DNA of 64,000 nt from Sclerodactyla briareus (taxonomy: Eukaryota > Echinodermata > Holothuroidea > Dendrochirotida > Sclerodactylidae): contig JAODTK010005603.1 of NCBI GenBank assembly GCA_026419785.1, forward strand, positions 124,001 to 188,000, in the 5' to 3' direction. The notes below the pieces were generated by a model, which was not told the DNA's origin, searched no databases, and saw only the letters and a program-made list of their open reading frames with translations. Shown here in pieces: positions 1-12,300 of the stretch; the first letter of the stretch is position 1; each line of letters opens with the position of its first letter. A program made the translations under genes and the position numbers.

Positions 1-990
1 TATCTCATCATACAGTGTCCATCTCTTCTAAGCAATCATTCGCTCTCGCAAAAACTTGAATTGTACCAACCTACCCCGCACCATGGATTCCTAGCCCCAA
101 TCTCTCATTCTCTCCAGTTATGAGGTGGATTAAAACTTGATGGGTACTTCTTACTCAAGATAACATTTGGCATTCCGTATCCTCGACTGATCCTGATCAG
201 GCGAAGTACTGTCGAATTTTCACTCATGTAAACGATATGGGAAACCCACATATCGACATTAGTGAGCATAATCCATCTAAAAACTGTTAGAAAAATAGCA
301 TTTTCCGCCTTTCCCATATAACCCATATATTTAGAATAAAACACGGGGCTTTTGAAATTACAGCTAGGGCCCAGGGTCCGCAGACAGCGGAACATTATTA
401 TAGCCTATGCGGACGAAATAGAATTCTAGAAGATTCCGCTTCCCAGACCAGTAAACATACGACTGGACACAATTAGGCGTTATAAATGGCATGTACAAAT
501 GATGGATACCCTCCATGTCCAGCTCGTTCATTCACGAGAAAAACATCTTAACATCAAAGTATAGCTCCCCGACTATGGGTCAGTTAGTGCAACCTGATGG
601 TTGCTCTCATTGTGTTCCTAGTATCTTCTTGTGATGTAAGGGATACGGTATAGCGTTTCTTCTGTGAGGATTGCATGGTTCAACCCGCAGTGAGTATATG
701 ATTTCTGTTAGTACAACATTCCACCCTGTAATTCCAAATCTAGGCTAAGATTCCACATTTGCGAATACGGTAATGTTTAAGAAGGATTAAACTGCATGAT
801 GAGGTAATGAGGCTATAACGATCTAGCTATACACGCAGAATATATTCTATAGGATTGATTTACCGTGACGCAGCATCAGCGCGGCATTGGTACATAAGGT
901 TATGTTGCCCATATTAGTAATCACAGTTCCATTTTATTTGAATGGCTTTTTACAGTAGCTTGTTCCAAGTGAAGGTAAGAGCTGTTCACT
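1..990. other. AT-rich stretch with no recognisable gene
   Basis: I see no protein similarity, splice-flanked exon, tandem repeat or RNA gene here. The only long reading frame (minus strand, positions 105-395) looks like chance. Confidence 0.6.
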
Positions 991-1059
991 TTGTTTGTAA
1001 AAGATCAGAGTAGGCCTATATCATCATCACTCCCTCACTCACTCATGGAGGCACATGCC

Positions 1060-1345
1060 AGGAAGGCACTAGCCGCACCACCCGCCGCTTCCAATCAACG
1101 GCCTTCCTCCGGGCAGGCAACCAGGCCTGGTCCAGCATCAACCCAAACCCCTGAATACCCGCGAGCTGCGCCAACCTTAGTCCCAGCGGGCGGCCTCAAC
1201 CCGCCGGCCTGGGTAGACGGGATCGTTGCCGAGTTGCGGCCATATGCCCAAAGAAGCCGGCAGTTGGGATCGCGAAATCTGGCAGCCAACCTACCAGATC
1301 CGCCTCCCCGAGGACCTGACATTAGGCAAGGGCGACGGTCATGGG
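1060..1345. other. GC-rich block of unknown nature
   Basis: About 290 bp are clearly richer in G and C than the flanks, and as a consequence are open on both strands (148 codons plus, 96 codons minus). The composition is proline-, alanine- and arginine-rich and I recognise no domain. It ends where repeat family alpha copy A begins, near 1330. It could be a CpG island, a foreign or transposon-derived patch, or an exon with a GC bias. I cannot decide between these from sequence alone. Confidence 0.35.
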
Positions 1346-2500
1346 GGAAACGCCCCCCCCCCAATCTTTTGGTGGGGGGACGCAAACCATTTTATCCCCT
1401 CATATTTGAGCCGGTTGCTATTACGCTGACACTGTGATCCGAAATATCCAGAAGGCATTGCAGATATCGCTTGCATTTATAAACCGGTAGTGTCAGACAT
1501 TAATGTGCCTGTGCAGACATACGATGTCCCTTATTACTCAGGGTAGTTCTTAATTACCAATGAAGAAAGGGTTCTCCGCCAATCCCTATCGTTTGCGTAA
1601 GGCTGACTTTACCAGCTTGGTGTGATGCTCTTTCAAACAAACTAACATACAAATCGCTATATTGAGATTAGTGGATGAAGGGACGGGGACTAGGTCTACC
1701 CCTGGCGGTGATTTGTGATTTTTCTTCTTTTCTTTATTCATGGGTGCGACCAATAGTGTACATACTATCATAGGGGCACACCGTGCGGCCACTGAAAAGC
1801 GGCAAGGGAACACCCCAAATTGCGGTTGTCAAAATTTCAAGTGAAGATAAAGGCCGAATATTGCCGCATTTTCCGATTGGAATGCCCCAAGTGTCAACTT
1901 TGTTTTTGGAGAGAAGGAGGTTGAGGCGACGGGGGTAAGTCTACCACATGGCGAGACTTTTGTGGGATATGGTTTTTGCAAATTCAAAATAGAGTATTCG
2001 GCAATCGATTCATGGATGCGACCACTGTTGAAAGTTGGTGCGTGCACGGTGCACAGAACTAAGGAGGCAAACAGGTACTAAGGTGGAAACCCCTCAAAAT
2101 ATCGAAGATTCAGCCAGGGAACGCCGAATTTTCGTGCACAGAGTATGGCATGATTCAAAATTCAGTGGCCCTCCCATGCGGCTGTGGTCGCAAAGAAGAT
2201 AAAAAAAAGGGGGCAGTGCAATGTAGGTGGGCGAATTGGATCCTGTAAAATAGCGTGCTTCGGCGCGAACGCAGTGGTTGTTGCCATTGCCCATTTCCAT
2301 TGATCCTTTCATGACAGTGACCTCACTTGCATCGTATTTAAAAATGTCACTGCCACCCAACGCAAAATTTGAAATGATCCCTGAGGCGATAGGCTTCACA
2401 AACTCTCCTAAAATATTTTTTAAATCAATATCAGGAATGCTGCTCACTGTCCCATAAGGCACGGGAAATGCCATTTTCTGGCATCTTGGAGGCCTTATAT
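1330..2500. repeat. Dispersed repeat family alpha, copy A (uninterrupted)
   Basis: This stretch aligns in order with three separate blocks at 16335-16854, 19201-19539 and about 19913-20560. Shared landmarks are a poly-C head, 'aaacaaactaacatacaa', 'ttgaggcgacgggg', 'ttgaaagttggtgcgtgcac', 'cctcacttgcatcgta' and 'aaggcacggga' near the end. Copy A has no insertion at the two places where the other copy is interrupted, so it serves as the empty-site reference. No coding capacity is apparent. Confidence 0.8.
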
Positions 2501-2559
2501 CCCCAAATTTTTTTATAAAAACACAAAAACACTAAACAACCCCCCCCCCACCCCTTCCC

Positions 2560-3240
2560 ATCGCCAACACAAATCGCCACCCCACTTGACATTGAGTACG
2601 TGATCCTGTCAGCGGTAACCAAGGATGCGTGAAGTAAGATAGTCAAAAAAGAATCCAATCGCCATCTCAGCCAAACAGTGAGCGAAAAACACGGAGCTTG
2701 GGTCTTTTGCTCAGATAACGGTGACCGCCACACCCCACTGACCAGGAATCTCATGACTCCATATGCCAGTCCAAGGCGTCTACCGACCTCGGTTGCCATG
2801 AAGTAGTGTCACTAATGACACTGGCTGCCGAGGTAAACGAATAACTTGGTAACTTCCACGTTCTTGCTCAATACTTGGACCAGACCCACAACACTCCAAG
2901 ATTCCACTAGAATACTGGATCTTAGCCTTGGTCCAGACACCTGGAGGCCCAACGGATTTGCCTCCCGACAAATTGTTCCAAGGGCATCAACCAGAGCATT
3001 ACTCGGCGAGTAATGCATCATCCAGGTCAGAAACCCGGACTCCATTGATAAGACTCCGCAGTCGGTACTATACACAACCCCTCTTACGAATCCAGTCCAT
3101 ACACTTGTTGAACAGTCTTGGAGCAAGTGTGCGCACCTGTCGCACACCCGTGGCAACGAGGAAGAAGCCACCACACTTACAGCACTTATCCTCCAGCATC
3201 CAGAGAGGATGTCAGGTGTTCAGGACAGGTTGACACACTT
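2560..3240 (-). mobile_element. Decayed LINE (non-LTR retrotransposon) reverse-transcriptase fragment
   Basis: Minus-strand frames, with frameshifts, give a typical non-LTR order. First comes 'NALVDALGTICREANPLG', then a 'VSWTKAKIQ'-like segment around 2940, then 'KNVEVTKLFVYLGSQCH' around 2820, then 'RRLGLAYGVMRFLVSGVWRSP' with a following R-R-L-D-S-F-like segment. These match the region just C-terminal to the catalytic YADD motif of non-LTR reverse transcriptases. The YADD itself is not intact. Stops and frame changes show the copy is dead, and it is truncated at both ends, abutting repeat alpha. Confidence 0.85.
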
Positions 3241-6200
3241 ACATGACTCGGGAATTCTCAAGATGAGCCCCCCTACATAACCCTTGAAACTGTATCATTA
3301 CGGCCTATTCTAAACTACCACCACTCTTCGAAAACACAACCGATACATCCCAATCTTTTCGGCTGTGTATTTTTTTGGTAGTTATGGGTGGTATGGTGGG
3401 TAGTTCATGGGGATCATTTGTGCATTTATGTGCTTGAGAGGATGTGTATGGGGGTCAATGGGCGGCGGGGCGTAATAGGAGGAAAGAGGGGGGCCGGTGG
3501 GTGTTCCTAAGTAGTGGTTTGCAAGGGACAGCACAAAACATACATTTTCATGTATGGGGTTGGTTATTCGGATGAACAACTTGTTAGTTGCCCTATGGGA
3601 ATCACATAACTGTGAAATCCCAAGGTGTGACCCCAGTCCTAAAAAAAAGAAGCTCATTCTATATCCATTAACTACCTATCATGCCACCACTAAATGCTTG
3701 TCCATAGAGGACAATAGTCTGTTCGTTTACTGCAGATCCACCAAAGAGACGGATAGGTTGGAAAACACCTAAAATCCCTTGCTGCAGTATTTTTCTCAAA
3801 TTTTATTGAACTAGTCAGAATAAATTTATCAGTTGACGGATAATTTAGATAGTTCCAATCGGTCAATCCCATATGCTAATCCATGAAAACCCAACCGATC
3901 AATTTCCACTGGAAGAAAGAACGAAAAAAAAAATTGCTTAAGGTTCCTATTTGTGTTGGGGTTGATGAAGCTGAATCCCCCCTGAGCACTACCTTTCAAC
4001 AGGGCATGGCGGACCAATCCGTATTAATTAATCCGAGGCAAAAATTAAAGTAACAATGGCCAATTCAGTACTGTGATTAACATTTTTGCACGGGAGAAAA
4101 TCCGTGTGAGCTTTGTAAACACCCCGATAAGAGAAGGGGAAGGATATTTTAAATAATTGAGGGTCCCCTATGTAATTTCCATGAAGGGTAGGATTACCCT
4201 TCTGAAATCCTCACCCAGAAACAAATCCCCCACCCCAGGGGCGTACAATGAGAGGAGAGTCGGAAGTCGGGACCGCCTCCTTTGACTCTTGTGACCAATA
4301 AATTTTCAATACCAATACTACTGTTTAGTACACACGGTTTTACAGCTGTTGTTTCATTTGTGCATGTTCTGGGGGCCCAGAGTGCATTTATATGCCGAAT
4401 AGGGGGGGTGAGGCTAAGAATGAGGTGCACTTCCCGCGGGGTCATAACCTCAAATCCCCACCCACCCTCCTCCAGACAAACCTATACAATCTCTCTGGTC
4501 TATTAAAGCGGCCTGTTTTGCCTCAAGATATAAACTTAAGGCCAGTTATAAGCTATTTACACATTTTCAAAAACATATGACTGGGTGCTGTGGTGGTGAA
4601 TTTTAGCTCCTCATTGAAGCGGATCAGTCCCTTTCTGGCAACTCTAGTGTGTTCCATACTATGTTCCATACCCCATGAGAACTGGGGGGGGGGGAGGGGG
4701 AGTTAGGAGTTGACTCTAACTCTGTAGAGGCGTCAAAAAGGCAGGCTTCCATGTTACCTCACCGTTACCCTCAATGCCCTTTGGGGCCCACTTAGTTTCG
4801 CAATTAACTGAGGCCACGGTCCTATCGAGGACCTGCAACCCTCGGCATTGACATCTGAGGCATTTAGTTTACAATACGAAATGTTGAATGAAAGCATCCA
4901 CTGTTGCTGGATCTCCACAATATCGGAGGCCAAAGTGATGCCTAGAACATCCATGATACACTACTCACAAACTCATAACCAAGCATAATCGACTGCATGA
5001 GCATGTGGTTGAGGCAAGATATGGTAGTCTACTGTTAAACCAGAAAACTTGACCAGAATCTCACTGTTGTGACTGCTCGAGTGTACATGTATAAATGTGT
5101 TTTCATAGCCATATAATATTTAATCAGTCTGACATCCCACTCTCTCACGGAGAATGTTTTTGAGATTACCCGATGTGAACAATGAAATCTATTGTTGGAA
5201 ACCACAAAGCGACTTGTCTCATTATAAGTCAATCCAGGGACCACCAGAATTTGTATTCAGAGGTGAAATACTCTCTCACTCACTTCATACCAAAACATTT
5301 GGGCTTTGTTGTATCGGTCACACCACTGTAGGAATGAATGAATGGAAGATGCAAGCCACATACTGCACACTCAGTGGCATACCTCAAATGTATATGGTAT
5401 CATAATTAATTGGGTCTCATGGCCAATACTGAGTGCTATAACTGATTAAACCCCGAGTCAATGCCTCTACAATAATAGGATCAGGGACTTCGTGAGGCAG
5501 ACAGTCTGATAAATTCTTCAGACACCTGCTAACCATGTGGCTGGCAGGAGGATGATAATGCCTGGACACATGTTGGCACTATTGCCCCAGTATTACAACA
5601 ATCGCATCCCATGAATCTGAGGGATAAATGATGACAGAGAATTACCCGAGGGCGAGGATTCATCATAATTTGAACAACATGGTCCAAGATATTGATTGTA
5701 TAAGCAAGAATATACACCCACATACATGTACCCAGGGGAGCTGGCTATCAGCCTAATTGACAGGCAAGGTTCTCGCCAGGGCATTAAACTGGGAGCTGCC
5801 ACCCAGTAGTTTTTGACTTTTTTTTTTTAGTTTACCACCCAGTTGAAAACACTGATTCAAGTTTTCCAGCATCTGGTTGTGATTTCTTTTGAAAAATTTA
5901 AAATTGGACCCTGGGAAAGCAAATATGGAAAATATGGGATTTGTCAATTGGCATGTAACCAATACCACCTCGACCTTGAACATAATACTGGTCCAACGCT
6001 CATGTTGGAGCCAAACAACCAGAATTGCACATCATTTCGTAAAAATGTTACTATATGAAGAAGAGTATTAGAATGTGAGGGTTTTGTACTGGGCCTGAGG
6101 GGACCTCAGTTCGCGTCTTTCACATGGTTTGAAATTTTTCCGGCTAGGAACCCGATTGTCGACTGTCATCCATCGACTGCTCTGTGTTCTGTTCAGTGTA

Positions 6201-6281
6201 TTGGTGCTTGGAAATTCAAATGGAAGCACCTATGTTGTTGTGCTGCTTCACGGTACCACCTGCGGTTCAAGCTTGAGGTTC
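3241..6281. other. Non-coding region downstream of SRP9
   Basis: No gene is recognised. There are homopolymer runs (for example poly-G near 4685-4696 and T/A runs near 5818-5829), and the reading frames look like chance. The 3' UTR and poly(A) site of the minus-strand SRP9 gene should lie in the upper part, but I could not place a convincing polyadenylation signal. Confidence 0.5.
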
Positions 6282-6287
6282 TGCTAT

Positions 6288-6369
6288 TTAGAAACCACGT
6301 CTCATCAACTGGCTGGTCAACTTCTCAAGCTTCTTCAGGTCTTGGGATGTCCGTCCGATAGAGTAAGCA
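6288..6369 (-). CDS. SRP9: SRP9 exon 3 (last coding exon)
   Basis: The acceptor reads CTCTGTTTACTCCCCAG. The exon encodes CLLYRTDI then, after a +1 shift, QDLKKLEKLTSQLMR, matching the family's Y-K-T-D-x-x-Q-D-(V/L)-K-K-(I/L)-E-K-x-x-x-Q-L-M-R helix. The stop is TAA at 6290-6288. Another single-base shift would give a VVSK ending and a stop a few bases further on. The C-terminus is short compared with the human protein. Confidence 0.9.
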
Positions 6370-9300
6370 CTGGGGAGTAAACAGAGCAGAGTTCAATGGT
6401 ATCAAAGTTGCTTTTGCTGTGAGCAATTTTGAAGAGAAAAAATAATCAGTAGTTTTTACTGCCTTTTGGTTACCGTTCGAGCAAATCATTCTGTTTTTTT
6501 CAATCAGTTATCATGATATTTATGTGGTTTCCATGTAATCTGAGTTGATGATGCACGGATTTAACAAGGTTAATGGAGACCTATCAGGCACGCGTTGACC
6601 TGTAGTTATACCCTTTAAGATGTATGGTAGGCAGTTAATTTTTCTTCAGTAAACTACACCATACAGTTGTATGTTCTTACCCCTATCACCTATGTAAGAC
6701 ATTAAAATGTTTCTAGTCTGCTACAATGTGTTATAGGGTGGTATATAATAGATTTACTCTTTGTTGCCTCTATGATAGATCACCATAGGCCAGCATGCAG
6801 GGACTAAGTAGGTGTGTCACAAGCCACAAGTTCCCCCCCAGATTAGCATTGCTAACTCAGGATGCCTTTGACCTGACCCCAGAAAGAAATCAATATATGG
6901 ACCATGCTATATGAAGCATACACAGGGGCCGTAAATGCGAGGGGGGCTGTGGGGGGTGTTGACACCCCCCTGTGACAAAATCAGAGTCGGTTGCTGGGCG
7001 ACAAAAAAAAGTCGGTCTCAGCTCAGGGTTAGGTGACAAAATTGATTGAATTATAGTCATGACCTACTATATGATAAAATCTGTAGTCAGTATTTGACTA
7101 CCAGTTTGAAATAGATCTGCAAAACACACAAAAATTTCAGAAGAAAGGCAGTAATTGTGCCAAATTCGCCCGCGAATGCCTTGAATAAAAAAAGTGGTGG
7201 AACAACAATTCGCGCGCGCACGTTGTACTAGTGGTTGATTTTGTCCCGTCGCTTTCCCGTCATCTCCGCATCCCTCTATGGGAATTCTACCTCATTGCGC
7301 CCCCTAATCAAATCTCTGTGGAGGTGGGTGTGAAAAATACTGGAAGTATTTATGCGCAACCCAAAATTTTTTGTACGCTCGCGCCCAACTATGGTGGCGC
7401 TACGCTAAGGAGAGTATTATTGTGCCCCACCCCACAAAATGCCTGGGCCCCCGTGGTGCCTCCCTATTTGAAAAGTCTGACTGCGCCCCATTGGTGCAGG
7501 AAATTGATTTTAAATATGATGGACAGTTGCCCATGTTTCAGCCCCTTCGGACAATTATTAAATAGCGGTATCAGCTCTGATGGGCTAGCAAGACATGATG
7601 TAAATGCTAATTCTCCTCAGTCTTCCATGTTGTTGTGTACCAGTCATATTATGTGACTTTAGTCAAGAGCACTTCGTAAAAAGTCCACGTGTCATGTAAT
7701 CCTAGCGGTAATTCATGCTAGAATATCTACTAGGATAGCACCATGTTGCGTCTAAGGGGTCTTCAGGTTTTCCAAAAAATTTCAAGGGGAGAGGGAGGGG
7801 GGGGGGAACGATTGGCCACCCAAGAGAGTACCTCCAAGAGCCGCACGGCACCGCCCTCTGCGTACAAAAACCGCATAATAAGAATCGGTTCACGAAATCT
7901 GGTCGTTCTCAAAAATGATTCACAACCCCCCTGGAATTTTATGTATATACGCCCCTGCGCACATACATGCTAAAGTATTCTTGGTCAACATTCTTGTGTG
8001 TTGGCTTCAGTTAGGTTATTTAGGGGGCAGTGTGATCTATAAATGGAGCTCAGACACATGTGTGAGGCCAAACAAATAATCTCATCCAACAGATGAAAAA
8101 ACTGCCCGAAATATAGCTTTCACAAATTTCCTCAATTTAATACAAAAACATTACAAACAAACTATCCAAAAATATATACACTTTAAATTGCCAGATATAT
8201 CAATTCTTACACATTCTCTACCTTGTACAAATAAATGATCCCCATCATTAGGGGTCCTAGGTATTCCAACAGACAGCTGTTAGAAAAATTTCAACCTGAT
8301 CAGACCAAAGCATCGGGGACCCTCGACCCATCATATGAGGATTTAGACCTTGACCTTCTAGTGGACCCTTTGACCTACCCCCACAAAACAACATTACTGG
8401 GCCAGACAATCCTATGGAGGTCGTACCCAGGTATGAGCCTAATGAGTTTCATGAAATTGTATACTATGCCAGAAATTGAATAGGTTTGTGTACACTTGTA
8501 AACTGCCATACACTGACCAGAATCACAAACACATACGATCATCTCGTATAAAACTTTCAGGATAATTTCATTTATATATTATTCAAAATTTATGTAATTA
8601 AGGCCTATGGTCTCTGGCAGTTTTGGAATGAAATTGGAGCTGCATAAAACAGTCAATCTAAGTCTATATACAGTCTGGAGACTAGTGGAGTGTTTCCACA
8701 TTGCCACTGTGTCTTGTAGAACTGGGTTCGAAGTTGCGGGGAGACTGGAGGACTTTTGTTCCTCGTTATTGCGATTCGGTCCGCCATAATTATCAACAAA
8801 ATTACAAGAACGTAGTTTCTAACGAAACTCGTTCAGTTTAATGTGGTAGAGAGATAAAAAAAACAAAAAAAAACAATCTCATTGATCACGCGGAGTGGTT
8901 ACACGAATGGAAATTTACACTGCCAAACAAAATACCAGCATGTGGGGATTCACGTTCAGGAGATATCACAGGCCCAGATAGACAACATGTAAAGCATCAT
9001 TAACTTTGCAATAAATGATGAGACAGTTTATGACTCCGGTGACCCCTAGTTTTACCTTCTCGCAGTCAGCGATCAACTACTTCTACAAACATTCATTGAA
9101 TATTAACAAACTTCAGAAATTTACATGTGGAAACATGCAAATTACTCAACAATAAATGATTTATCAGTGACCTCAATCTACTGTAAAAATTTTATCAGGC
9201 TATATGTTCGACAAGTTTTGTGATAATCAAGTTTTGTGATAATCGAAGTTAGAAAAAAATTGCATATTTACATAGGCGAAGTAAGCTACTTTTTTTAAAT

Positions 9301-12300
9301 AAGCATTATACTACGACTTAAATTCTAATCCGTTTGTGTTTGAACCTCACGTTGTGGGATAACCATGAAACTGCGTAACCAATACGTCAACCGATATGTG
9401 ATATTATTTCATTGAGTAATATTGTTCGACAAGCTCCCGGGCTAATTTTGATATATGTATGCCAAATTAGCATGGTTGTGGGATCAGAATTTGCGCCCAT
9501 GAAAACAGTGACAATGCACCCTGCACAACCACTACAGCATTGAGGACGTACCAGCTCAGGAGATACGATGACACACCACACACACACACAACGGAGTAGG
9601 AGAGTGACTGTTAAAAATGTCTAGTGACTAGGCTCCATGAACAAAAACTAATTGGCAAGACAAACGTCACAGTTGTTCTCACCACTTGGATCATCTTGTC
9701 ACCTTCACCACTAGCTTCCCATCGCAGTGTCTGTACTTGTCACGATACGTGCCTGAAAAAAAACAACATAAAACACATATAATGAGGTGCATGCAAGTTC
9801 ATCTTAGTCTCGAACATGTGCAAGCGACACATCATTCAGTCTAGTCTACCGCAGGGGACAAAGATAAGTGGGAGTTGGGAGATATTTACCCCAGAGTCCA
9901 GCCCTGTTAGAGCCCAGTGTGATGCCAAGTACACGCCACCAGGCTCTGAAATTTCAGCACATTACAGAGCACGGTCATGATTGGGCTTTTTGCTCTTACA
10001 TATGATCGAATTTGGGGGTTTACTACCTACTTGCATGAATGAAAATGTGAGAATGTTAACGAAGCCAGTTATGGCCAAAAACTACGGCCATTATTGCCAG
10101 CTCAATGGTACTGTACTGTAGACTGCAAATTACACAGATTATACATTACTAGGTAGGATAGATGAGTCCCCCAGTATTTCACGTAGAGCTCGCCAGCGCG
10201 GATCTGCTGGTGAAAATTGAGGGACCGGACTTCTACTTTGATTATAAGCCCCTGCCCCGGTTACAGCCCACTGATGGCGTGCTTTTGCTAGTGGAATTGT
10301 ATGCCTCATGCTCTAATTATGGCCCAATTTCTATACAAACCTCTTCAGTAGCTAGTTAACACTTTTCAATTCCACCCACTGCCAGGTTATAATCATGTGT
10401 TTTTTTTTGAATGTGAACAACTTGACACATCTATACATGAGCTAGGTATGATAAACAGAGTGCCCAGTTTGAGTGTTTGTCAAAACTCACAGGGGATAAT
10501 TGACATGAACTATTCGGCAAAATGTGAATAGTTAAAAAAGGAACAACTGTATATACACAAATATGGGATTTTTTGTAGCGAGACAGAGAGAAACTAACCA
10601 CCAAAAAATCAGGGTACAATTGTAAAATATGTTCTCAATGCCCTCTCTAGCACAGGCCATCAAAAATTATTTGGCATAAGCTATACAATGATACGTATCC
10701 TGGACACTGGAAAGGTTAAAGAAGGTTATTTGTACTCAGCCAGTCTGGCAACTCTCCCCCCGGGCAGACATGTACGCCCTCGATATTGATGCCTCTCATA
10801 AAATCCAGCCTCGGTGTACTAGGCTCTTAAGAGGGTTAATTAAAAAAATTATACAACTTTTGTGTATCTTGTGCATTGCTACGTCAAGGTAATCAGTGTA
10901 GCAAAATAAGCAAAACTTGTTGTCACGCAAGCAACTGACACAGGTAGGCCTACCACAAGAATGTACGGTGCCTTACACACAATGGGGAGGAGAGCGGGGT
11001 TAGATTGGAACGTGGGGTTTAGTTGAAACATTGACATTTTCTCCTGGATGCCAAAATCATTTTCACCAAGTTTACCATCTAGGGGTTAGCCCTTGCCACA
11101 CTCATCACCATATTACATTCAGCCTGGTTAACGAACACAGGCAGAATGAGAGGGAAAAGGAGGAACAGTTTGTTTTTCAGCACCCTGAGTAAGTTTTCAC
11201 GAAATTAAAAATGTTGTATTTTCCACTGAGGAAAATGACCAAAATTATCTTGTTTGAGGTGTTAACAGCCTTCAGTACTAAGCCTTCAATATGAGGCAAA
11301 ACAAATTATTCTGCTGGTTTCCTTCCGCTGTAATTAGCTCACAAAGGTCAAAATGGCCCATGGGGTTAGTTAGTTGGACCATTTTGAGCTGGGTTAGGTT
11401 GGAACATGCTTGTCTGACCTAACTCATTGCCACAGCTAATTTGTCAAAATTCAACGATCATCTACTATAATCTAAAACCGTGTTTAGAGACACTTCACCA
11501 GTAGTCTTGCAAACACAACAGAGAATAAAATATGCTGATTATTCAAGTTGCTTTGTTCTACTGCTTCTGTTTGAAAATTTCTCCGAATACGGTTAAAGAA
11601 AGATTTATTTACATATTTATTACATTTATTATTATACATAATATAATAGTATATAGTAAGTCTGGCTTCAATATCATTGATATTTATAAAGGAAAATACC
11701 AAAGTTAACAATTGTATAGTTGTGATAGTGCCCAGGTATTACTAGAGGCCAGAGGCAATGTTTCACTAACCCCACCCCATGTTCCAACGACCCGTAGGCG
11801 GGTTTGTTAGTTGGATGCCTAACACCGACAGTCAACACTTTCCTTATGAATTACCGTAAATTCAGTAATAAAGCCCCACCTGTAATAAAGCCCCTCCCTT
11901 TTTGGGGACATTCCAATAAGGTTAGGAGGAAGCAATCCGGGCCCCCTCAACAAAGTAACGATGAAAATTGTCCGTGAACGGCGGTAACAAATGTATGTAT
12001 AGTGTTCGAGAATAAGCCTCACACAGTGTAGATCAGACATTTTGAAAACCTATACCGCAAATCAAAATTAGATTTTGCCTTCGAAAATTAACCTCAAATA
12101 TCGCCACCTCTTTGAAAAATGGGACCCCCCCCCCCCGCGGTGGCGTTATTACAGAGTATACAATATATCCCAGAGCCATAGAGAAGGAGCGATGACTTTT
12201 CTGGGCTGATTGTGAGACACCCAAGTAGTCTACTAACAGGATAGGTATGGTTTCCTGACTGCACATCATTTGCGGGAGAATGGGAGGAGAGATACAGGAT

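Noticed and set aside
991-1437. 148-codon plus-strand frame
   Set aside because: It is open on both strands because of high GC content, has no recognised domain, and runs into repeat alpha.
6129-6380. 83-codon plus-strand frame
   Set aside because: It is the antisense of SRP9 exon 3 and has no similarity of its own.
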